64,000 nucleotides of DNA, from assembly GCA_038380435.1 (NCBI GenBank), contig JAWZYU010000058.1, positions 2,356,001 through 2,420,000 of the forward strand. Direction: 5' to 3'. Shown here one piece after another: positions 34,160 to 41,383 of the stretch. Origin of the DNA: Ryuthela nishihirai (Eukaryota; Arthropoda; Arachnida; Araneae; Heptathelidae). A program made the translations under genes and the position numbers. The notes under the pieces are model-generated. The model saw nothing but the letters and a program-made list of their open reading frames with translations. It ran no database searches and had not been told where the DNA came from. Every line of letters starts with the position of its first letter. Position 1 is the stretch's first letter.

Positions 34160-34268
34160 ACGGTTCGTTTTGAATGCAACAATATGGCTACCGCCCTGCT
34201 GCCAACGCATCATTTTCCTTGCACAGGGAAAGCGCGTTAGGGCCTCTCCTTATCTTCCTACCTCCATG
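34160..34268 (-). repeat. P element right terminal inverted repeat and subterminal repeat
   Basis: The complement of the left end: minus strand CATGGAGGTAGGAAGATAAG then GAGAGGCCCTAA, then AAAATGATGC and TAGCCATATTGTTG. A few indels separate the two ends beyond the first 20 bp. Confidence 0.9.
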
Positions 34269-34276
34269 GCTTTCAT
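34269..34276. repeat. 8-bp target-site duplication, right (GCTTTCAT)
   Basis: Identical to 25064-25071. Confidence 0.92.
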
Positions 34277-34790
34277 CATTTAATTTGGAAAATATAAAAT
34301 AAATTTTGAAAATTTTTGTTCCATAAAACAGGAAAGAATAACGTTAAATTTTAAATTTCCAGCGTATTGTAATGTAATTTATATATATATAAAAATGTTA
34401 TTAACTTTGAACCATTTTTGAGAGCTTACTCGTTTCACCAAAGTTCCGGAGTATTCGTATATACTTTGAGTAATTTTCAGAAATTTGTTTTAAAAAAAAA
34501 TTGTCAGGTTTTGCTACAGTGGAATGGATTAGAATCTGTGCCATAGGATGTCTTCGGAAGCAGACTCTGCACAGATTAAGTTGATCTCTAAATCTGGTTC
34601 TACTGGGAACGAAAAATTTCGATATTACTCGAGCCCTGATGGAAAAGAAATTTCCCTAACAAAAAACCAAAAAAATATTCGAAATTGATTTCCCAAAAGC
34701 GAATTTTCAGTTCTTTTATTAGAGGCTAATATAATCTTTAAATCAGTAGGCCATTTCTAATCAGCCATCCCATGACCAAATGGTTACTAT
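34277..34790 (-). repeat. Repeat X, part to the right of the P element
   Basis: The reverse complement of the copy at about 38735-39200. Shared blocks, in complement, include TTACTCGAGCCCTGAT, ATAGGATGTCTTCGGAAGC and GGCCATTTCTAATCAGC. Together with 24841-25063 it forms the interrupted copy of X. Confidence 0.75.
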
Positions 34791-35019
34791 TTGTTGCCAG
34801 ATGTTCAGCAACCACAGCAATCACCGGTTCCGTCTCACGACACTACCAAGTTAACGGGACTATCTAGAGTCGGAGCAAGAAAAAAATTAGCCTAATTTTT
34901 TTTGGTTCCTAATATAGTTGAAAATAAATCTCATTTGTGGTTTGCCTTATTTAAACAACTATTCTTCCCAAAAGGAAATTAGTTTAAGAAATAGTTTTCA
35001 CAATTCCATGAAACTTATT
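34791..35019. other. Unassigned spacer
   Basis: Nothing recognised. Confidence 0.35.
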
Positions 35020-35640
35020 CAAAATTATTGTACCCTTCTAACCTCAGTGGGTGTAGTTTTGCATTGAGTAACATAGATTTGCGTTATTTATTTTATGATT
35101 TGCAGGTAGATATGGTGCATTGCTGTGCAATGATTTCAAAAATGTTTTCTCTCTTTGATAAGTGTTCGCTTCTGCAGAAAAGGGTACATGCATGTGTAAT
35201 TGATTTGTTGGAAAATAATTTGTCCGTGTGGTTAGTGTGCTTGGCTGCTGATCACATCATCCATGCCCTGGGTAAGGCACGGATGTTCGTGTTGTTTTTC
35301 TGCTGAGGTCTTGCCATCCGCACAAACCTTCTGCTATGATATTTAAACTGACAGGCTCCTGTCAGACCTTGGTGACAAGCAGCTACTTGAAGGAGTATTA
35401 TTTATTTTATTAGCATTTTTTCATACAAAGCTGAAGTAATAGAACTTCAAAAATTCTCATTGATATTAGATGCAAATTCCTAATAAGTTGGTAGAAGTGT
35501 AAATAGATGCTACATTTGCATTAAACAATGTTTTTTCATGAATTTACTATCCCATTATCTTGTATATGAAAGCATATAATGTATGTGTCATTAATTTATA
35601 TATCATATCACATTTCTAAGAAAATATATATTATATTTTT
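35020..35640. repeat. Diverged direct duplication, unit 1 (with SINE-B inside)
   Basis: Matches 36115-36606 in the same order: TTTTGCATTGA, TTATGAT.TGCA, GATTTNTT, CATTGATNTTA.ATGCAAATTC, TTATC..ATAT, and finally CACATTT.TAAGAAAATATATATTATA. A SINE-B (35222-35402) splits this unit. The function is unknown and I see no long open frame common to both units. Confidence 0.65.
35222..35402 (+). mobile_element. SINE-B copy 4, head shortened
   Basis: Starts TCCGTGTGGTTAGTGTGCTTGG, lacks the B box (partial deletion before CCTGGGTAAGGCACGG), then a normal body and tail (GACAGGCTCCTGTCAGACC, AAGCAGCTACTTGAAGG). Confidence 0.8.
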
Positions 35641-35824
35641 GCATTTTATTTTACAATGAATAGCTTTTTTCTTGTGTCTAATAACTCTTCCCATACAAGA
35701 CAGCTCTCACTCTAATATTTATATATCCTCTTTCTGTTGCATCTAGTTCATTCTGTGGCATTATTCTTAAAATGACAAATGATTTGAAAAATTTTTTTGG
35801 TAATATTTTGTTTATCCACTAAAA

Positions 35825-36095
35825 CTTCCTGGTCTGCCCTCAGTCAGTAGGGGACACAAATGGGCTTAGTAAGGACACCATCCATCAGATGGAATGTTAG
35901 GCCTTGGTCCTGTGTGTGGGAGAGACACCTTGTGCATCTTAAGGAACATGGATGGCCTTGATGAGAGGCTAATAGCTGTCCAGTGGGTTGCCTCCCTCAA
36001 TCTCTGAGCCATTGGGTCCTTGTGACCTGGTAATTTAGCCCGTTGTGTCAAATAAAGGTGCTGCTCATAGGTAAAACAATCCAAATCTTCAAGTC
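35825..36095 (+). mobile_element. SINE-A copy, 5'-truncated
   Basis: Central domain and tail only: CAGTCAGTAGGGGACAC, GGCTTAGTAAGGACACCATC, GTAAAACAATCCAA. The tRNA-like head is missing. Confidence 0.75.
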
Positions 36096-36114
36096 AATCA
36101 GTCATAATAACTGA

Positions 36115-36606
36115 ATAATTTACTGTACTCTTTCTAAACCACAGTGGTTGCAATTTTGCATTGAATAATTATATTTTTATGTTACAGTTGTTTATTTCAT
36201 GATATTCAAATAGATATAATGTGCTTCTGCGATAATTTATTACTAAACACATTATTTTGCATTGTTTATATATTTTTTTTCTTAAAGGAAAATGTATATG
36301 AATGTATCATTGATTTCTTATTTAATTTCTAAGTTATAGGGAAATGTAAAAAAGACTTATTATATGCAACAGTTTTTTCCACAAAAAAAAGCTTAAGTTT
36401 TAGAGATTCAAAGTTTCTCATTGATTAACATGCAAATTCACTAAAAGGTTTGTAGGAGTATAGATGGATGCCATATGTCTTTGGTATATTTATATTGAAC
36501 ACTGTATTTTTATGAATTTAATATCCTATTATCTCATATAAGAAAGTATATATGTGTTTTCGTTGATTAATTTAATATCACATTTGTAAGAAAATATATA
36601 TTATAT
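36115..36606. repeat. Diverged direct duplication, unit 2
   Basis: The partner of 35020-35640, without the SINE. Ends at TAAGAAAATATATATTATA as unit 1 does. Confidence 0.65.
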
Positions 36607-36895
36607 AGGCTTTGGACAGAAACATGGAAACAGTTTCGTGTTATCTCTATGAAAATCACATTTTGAGTAAATAACTACAATATTATTTTTAACAAAAATA
36701 TGTCTAAAGATATAGATGCAGTGAAATCTTTCTATATCTCAATTTTGATCAATATTTATTTAGTATTCAGGGAGATAAATGCTGAATATTTAAAAGACTG
36801 AAAAAATTAACCTCAAAATTTATGTAATACCTTGAAATAGGCTAAGAGATCAACACAGGGTGTATTACATTGTACTGCAGTCAACTATGATCAAT
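36607..36895. other. Unassigned AT-rich stretch
   Basis: Nothing recognised. Confidence 0.35.
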
Positions 36896-36899
36896 TAAT

Positions 36900-37100
36900 C
36901 TGCTTTAATGCCACCGTCCATCAAATGGGACATTAAACCATTGACCTGTTTATGGGAGAGTCATACTATGTGCACATCAAAGAACATGCTTGATGCTGTC
37001 CAGCGAGTCCCCTTCCCCCAGTTGTGTGGGGATCCTTGTAACATGATCATTTAGCCCATTATTTAGAGGTAATTAAAACAGGATTGGGTTGTCTTAAGTT
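36900..37100 (+). mobile_element. SINE-A fragment, decayed
   Basis: Part of the central domain (GCCACCGTCCATCAAATGGG, ATGTGCACATCAAAGAAC) and tail (ATTTAGCCCATT, ATTGGGTTGT). Head missing. Confidence 0.6.
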
Positions 37101-37214
37101 TTGAGGTTAAATTTTTTGTAGCTTGTTGAGATTCCTATGTTAATTACTTTTTGAAAACTAAACAGATATTGTTTGAGATTGAGATCTTTAATTTATCTTG
37201 AGGCATTTTTTTAC

Positions 37215-37395
37215 TAACAATCATAGTAAAGACGTTATTGAGCTCTGGGTTTCGAACCCTGGGTAACGCATGGATGTTTGTGATGTTTTTCTGCTGAGGT
37301 CCTGCTATACTCACATACCTTCTGCTATGCGGTATTAACCTGATAGGCTCCTGTTAGACCTCTGTGTCAAGCAGCTGCTTGAGGGTGTATTTATT
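37215..37395 (+). mobile_element. SINE-B copy 5, head mostly missing
   Basis: Retains the B box (GGTTTCGAACCCTGG), the GTTTTTCTGCTGAGGTCCTG body and the GCAGCTGCTTGAGGG tail; the A box is gone. Confidence 0.75.
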
Positions 37396-38249
37396 GCAAC
37401 ATGGATCTGCTTCCATCTTTTTGTCCAGTATCTGCCTTTCTGTACATTGGATATTGTTTGTTTTTTGAGTAATAAGTTCTATTATTTGTGAGTGTCATCT
37501 CAATTCCTATTTTATTTCTGCAAAATTTAAGTATTAAAAAATTCAAATGCATTTGCTTTAAATGAAACGATATCAGAATACTGAGATTTTAATTTCTCTA
37601 ATAACTTCATAATACTTATTAAAACAGAATTATAATGTTTATAGGAAAATGCAAGCGTGGATCTGGGGGGGACGAGTTGATAGGAGCCTACGAAACAGTC
37701 TAGCTGATAAAAATGTAAGGGGAGCAAGAAACTAGACTTACAATTCAATATAATCCCCCCCCCTGAGCCCCGTTTTAGTGAACTTAAAATTTTTAAAAAT
37801 AAGTGAAATATAAATGTTTATTATTTGCCTCTATTACCTTTAATAAAACTTTTTTTTTGCGTGTGTTGGGGGGGGGGGGGGGTCTTTTGTGTGTGTGTGT
37901 GTGTTCCAGGGGTCATGCCCTTTTGGTCCGACCCCTGGGAAAATTAATTTTCGATTTATATTGAAATACTTTTTATTTAAAAACTAGGGAAAATTGTTCT
38001 TTCTTGCAGTATGTTTTATAGCAAAAGGGTAAAGTTGGAAAATTTAGTGTTTTGCTAAAATACCATATATATATGAATGAATTTCTGATCAAAGAGAGAA
38101 ATACACTAATATGAAACTGTTATGTTTGCAACAATTTGGTAATGTACGCGAATATTTAAAAAATTCTCAATAGAAAAAAAATTTACACCAATGAAATTTC
38201 CTTTAGACCACTGATTAGGAATAACAAACTTATATCGTATAATAATAAA
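37396..38249. other. Unassigned stretch with G/C-run and MITE-D-like part
   Basis: About 37651-37935 resembles MITE-D (GCGTGGATCTGGGGGG, AGCAAGAAACTAGA, CTTAAAATTTTTAAAAATAAG) with runs of G and a (GT)n tract near 37880-37905, but clear inverted ends are not visible. The remainder is AT-rich without a gene. Confidence 0.4.
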
Positions 38250-38455
38250 TAAATAAAATAAATACCCCCTCAAGCAGCTGCTTGACACAGAGATCTGACA
38301 GGAGCCTGTCAGTTTATATGCCACAGTAGGAGATCTGAGAGGATGGCAGAACCTCAGCAGAAAAACGACACACACATACATGCCTAGTCCGGGGCTCAAA
38401 CCCAGGTCCCTTAGATCAGTAGCCAAGCGTGCTAACCACTCGGCCATGTGGCGGA
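38250..38455 (-). mobile_element. SINE-B copy 6, full length, minus strand
   Basis: Read on the minus strand: GGCCGAGTGGTTAGCACGCT (A box), a B box with GTTTGAGCC, the body and the GCAGCTGCTTGAGGGGGTAT tail followed by TTTATTTATTTATT. Confidence 0.88.
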
Positions 38456-38729
38456 TAAACTCTGGATAAAACCAAGCATGAAATATATCCAACACTTAAA
38501 ATTATATTTTAAAAAAGTATACACTAAAGACCAAATTAGTTCACACCCATTTGTACATATTAACTCAAAATAACCGTTAACATAGGAAGAGAGTGATTGT
38601 AACCGCATTGTAGTTCGAAAATCCACCGATGATGGCGGTGCCATCTCCTATGGGAGTTGCTCATCTGTACCTTCCTTATTCTGTGGATTAAACCGGTTTC
38701 AAGTGTTTGGAACAGGAGAGGCCTCTAGA

Positions 38730-39302
38730 GCCAGCTGATTAGGAATGGCCTGCTAATTTAAACTTTATATTAGCCTTTAATGAAAAGAATTCAAAAATGG
38801 CATAAGCAATAAATTTCGAATTTTTTTTTAGTTTTTTTGTAAGAGAAATTTCTTTTCTTTTTTCATCAGGGCTCGAGTAATATCGAAATCTTTCATTTCC
38901 AGCAGATCCAGCTTTAGATTTCAGGTTAATCTATGCAGAGTGTGCTTACGGAGACATCCTATGGCACAGATCCTACTTCATTCTACTGCAGCAAAACGTG
39001 TCAAACTGTTTTCAACCAAGTGCCCTGAAACTTTTGTAAAACGAGTAAGAGTTCAAGAATTTATTAAAGTTAATATCATTACATATGTATGAATTACATT
39101 ACAATACACTGGAACTTTAAAATACAAAGTCATTCTTGCCTGTTTTATGGAATAAAATGTTTCGAATTTATTTTATAATTTCCAAATTAAATCAAGAAAA
39201 GAAACTTTACATCAAAATGTCGAGAAGTAAACAATCCTCTCGATGAAAAACATCACTTCCGCTAATAGAACACCTTTAGCATGACCGAGAAGTTTGTGAT
39301 CA
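38730..39302 (+). repeat. Repeat X, uninterrupted copy
   Basis: Contains in one piece the sequence that in the other copy is split by the P element: AGCTGATTAGGAATGGCC, CATCAGGGCTCGAGTAATATC, AAATTAAATCAAGAAAAG (the empty target region) and GAGAAGTAAACAATCC. No coding potential. It is followed directly by a P-element end fragment. Confidence 0.7.
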
Positions 39303-39400
39303 TGGAGGTAGGAAGAAAATAGGAGGAGCCCTAAGCTCTTGAAGATGATGCTACGGCGACTGCGCAGCAACCATGTTGTTCAAAACATTGATCAGTAGTG
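39303..39400 (+). mobile_element. P-element left-end fragment
   Basis: CATGGAGGTAGGAAG, AGGAGGAGCCCTAAGCTC, GATGATGCTACGGCGACTG and CCATGTTGTTCAAAACATTG match the left end at 25072-25180. Only about 100 bp is present, so it is a solo end or a deeply deleted copy. Confidence 0.8.
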
Positions 39401-39417
39401 TTGGAGTACAATGTGTC

Positions 39418-39547
39418 CAGCTGATTAGGAATGGCCTGCTAATTTAAACTTTATATTAGCCTTTAATGAAAAGAATTTAAAAATGGCATAAGCAATAAAT
39501 TTCGAATTTTTTTTAGTTTTTTTGTAAGAGAAATTTCTTTTAAATAT
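39418..39547 (+). repeat. Repeat X, second partial copy (interrupted by the LTR element)
   Basis: Repeats 38735-38857 nearly exactly (AGCTGATTAGGAATGGCC to AGAGAAATTTCTTTT) and is then broken at 39548 by the 5' LTR. Confidence 0.75.
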
Positions 39548-39725
39548 TGTTACGACAGAAGGAATCTGGCAACCGAAAGCAAAAAGTTTCAGCCAACGAA
39601 TAAGAACGTTGGGAGAATTTGGAGAAGAAGAGTGGAGCGTTAACGGTTTTGTATTGTAACGGTCGTTGTGTTGTAACGGTCGTGAGTTCGAAAATGGACG
39701 GTGAGCTGTTCTGAGACAGTGCGCG

Positions 39726-39859
39726 TAAGTATCAAGAAGTAACTTGATGTGTTGTGTATACGCGGAAGGATAAAAGTGGGATCTTTTATCGTTAAGTATC
39801 AAGAAGTAACTTGATGTGTTGTGTATACGCGGAAGTATAAAAGTGGGAACTTTTATGGC
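39726..39859 (+). promoter_or_regulatory. Tandemly duplicated TATA-like promoter block in the LTR
   Basis: Two 67-bp units, each with AAGTATCAAGAAGTAACTTG, GTGTATACGCGGAAG and a TATAAAA or GATAAAA box. Promoter function is inferred from position and the TATA-like box only. Confidence 0.5.
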
Positions 39860-40089
39860 TAACTTCGAATGTCTACACGGACTGTCTTTTTGTTCGGCTA
39901 GTGTGTGAAAAGTTATTAGCACAGGACGAGAATTGGTTTACGAGTGAAGATCTTCGGGTGACCTGGTAAATCAAGTAAAAGGTAGTATTTAGTAAAATAC
40001 ACAGAGCTGATATTGTGTGCTCTACGCAGGAAGATTGATGACTTGTGCATGTTAATAGTTGATTTGTTAATAAGATACTTCATCCATAT

Positions 40090-40478
40090 GGGGGCGGGGG
40101 TGGCTCAGTCGGTAGCGCGCCAGGCTCGTAATCTGTAGTTCCCAGGTTCGAGTCCCAGCTGGGTCAGCGTTGAGATGAGATTTATCTCCGCAAAATTCCC
40201 CGCCCTGCCCACGGTCAGTAGGGGACACCGATGGGCTTGGAAAGGCCGCCGTCCGTCGGATGGGACGTTAAGCCGTGGCCCCGTGTGCGGGAGAGCCATA
40301 CCCTGTGCACGTTAAAGAACACACTGGATGGCCTTGACGGGAGGCTACCATCTGTCTCCCAACAGCTGTTCCAGTGGGTCCCCTCCCCCAACCTTCTCTG
40401 GGCCTTCGGGGTCCATGTGACCTGGCCATTTAGCCCATGGTGTGCAAAAAGTGCCGCTCAGAGGTAAAACAACCCAAC
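40090..40478 (+). mobile_element. SINE-A copy 4, full length, in the 5' LTR
   Basis: 389 bp, head to tail on the plus strand: GGTGGCTCAGTCGGTAGCGC, GGTTCGAGTCCCAGC, the central domain and the AACCCAAC tail. Exact 13-bp target duplication ACTTCATCCATAT at 40077-40089 and 40479-40491. This is the best copy for a consensus. Confidence 0.97.
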
Positions 40479-40587
40479 ACTTCATCCATATTTCCTTTGT
40501 AACAATTTACCTTGTATTGAATTTGGTTTTGAAATATAGCTTTTAATACTCACGCTCAGTGGCTATCCATTTTTGTGATCCGCAACA

Positions 40588-40606
40588 TTTGGTGTCAGGA
40601 GTGGGA
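40588..40606 (+). promoter_or_regulatory. Putative primer-binding site
   Basis: TTTGGTGTCAGGAGTGGGA directly after the CA end of the LTR. Such a TGGTGTCA-type site is common after Gypsy-group LTRs. The cognate tRNA was not identified. Confidence 0.6.
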
Positions 40607-40618
40607 TAATTTAATTGA

Positions 40619-41383
40619 ATGCCGTTAACTAGAAGTATGGATGAATTAATAAAGCTGATGACTGATATGAAAGCCGATATGGCTAACAAAATAGGTGACC
40701 TTGCTAGACAAAGTGATAACTTGAAAGCCGATATGGCTAACAAAATAGGTGACCTGGCCGCACAAAATAATGAGTTGAGAACGGAGATAGTTTCTCAAAA
40801 AGATGATTTGAAAGCCGAAATGGCCGCACAAAATAATGAGTTGAGAACGGAGATAGTTTCTCAAAAAGATGATTTGAAAGCCGAAATAGCCGCACAAAAT
40901 ACTGAGATGAGAGCTGAAGTGGCTTCTCAAATTTATAAGATTTTTGATCAGTTCAAGGATAGTAAAACCGAACTCAATAGACAATGCAATAGTTTAAATG
41001 TTGAATTTGTCAGTGAAAAAGATGATCTTGATAGTGTTAAGTTAGATTGTAAACATGGAAAAGAAAAAGAGAAAGGCAACACATATAAAAATGTGGATCT
41101 GCTACTGGAAATCAAGAATCGTAGAGATAGCGCAGATAATGCCTTTGACCACGCAACTACTGGTGATGCATGGCAGAATGTCTATGTCGCTGGTGACATG
41201 TCTAGGAACTGTGAAGACAATCACACAGATCAGAGAGCTGTGAGACTATACAGTACGCTTTGCACTTCAAAATACCCAGGTATACAAGTCTGGCACGATC
41301 TGAAGAGAGATCCACACGAAAGGTATTCTATTCCTCACCGTCAGCAAAATGCGTCATGGACAATTATCGCAAAGGCAGAGTAA
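40619..41383 (+). CDS. Gag-like coiled-coil ORF
   Basis: 254 codons from the first ATG after the primer-binding site. Residues about 10-110 are built of 11-residue repeats (LKAEMAAQNNE / LRTEIVSQKDD, about six to eight units), which should form a long parallel coiled coil. At DNA level this shows as nearly exact 66-bp and 54-bp repeats. The C-terminal part is hydrophilic and lacks a visible CCHC knuckle. A capsid-type function is inferred from position; I cannot confirm a capsid fold. The ORF overlaps the next one by about 124 bp in the -1 frame, as in gag-pol frameshifting, but no clear slippery heptamer is seen. Confidence 0.65.
   Translation: MPLTRSMDELIKLMTDMKADMANKIGDLARQSDNLKADMANKIGDLAAQNNELRTEIVSQKDDLKAEMAAQNNELRTEIVSQKDDLKAEIAAQNTEMRAEVASQIYKIFDQFKDSKTELNRQCNSLNVEFVSEKDDLDSVKLDCKHGKEKEKGNTYKNVDLLLEIKNRRDSADNAFDHATTGDAWQNVYVAGDMSRNCEDNHTDQRAVRLYSTLCTSKYPGIQVWHDLKRDPHERYSIPHRQQNASWTIIAKAE

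Larger units (their letters stand above)
25072..34268 (+). mobile_element. P-element DNA transposon, full span
   Basis: 9,197 bp bounded by imperfect terminal inverted repeats of about 31 bp starting CATGGAGGTAGGAAGATAAG, with further inverted similarity for about 100 bp (GAAAATGATGC, GCAGCCAT). Exact 8-bp target duplications lie outside. Inside are a three-exon THAP/P transposase gene and about 3.3 kb of 3' non-coding DNA. This is much longer than the canonical 2.9-kb Drosophila P element, because of a 2.6-kb second intron and the 3' region, both with nested insertions. Confidence 0.93.
39548..40587 (+). repeat. 5' LTR
   Basis: Starts TGTTACGACAG and ends CGCAACA, giving TG...CA ends. It contains a 67-bp tandem duplication (39726-39792 and 39793-39859), each unit with a (G/T)ATAAAAGTGGGA TATA-like block, which probably marks the promoter. 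A SINE-A is inserted at 40090-40478. Confidence 0.88.

Noticed and set aside
37860..37905. (G)n and (GT)n run as a regulatory or Z-DNA element
   Set aside because: Simple low-complexity sequence within a MITE-D-like relic; no independent support.
40646..40984. 112-codon minus-strand frame opposite the Gag-like ORF
   Set aside because: It is the shadow of the 11-residue repeats, and its apparent periodicity is inherited from them.
41330..41383. Programmed -1 frameshift site between Gag-like and phosphorylase ORFs
   Set aside because: The frames are arranged for it, but no convincing slippery heptamer or downstream structure was seen by eye.
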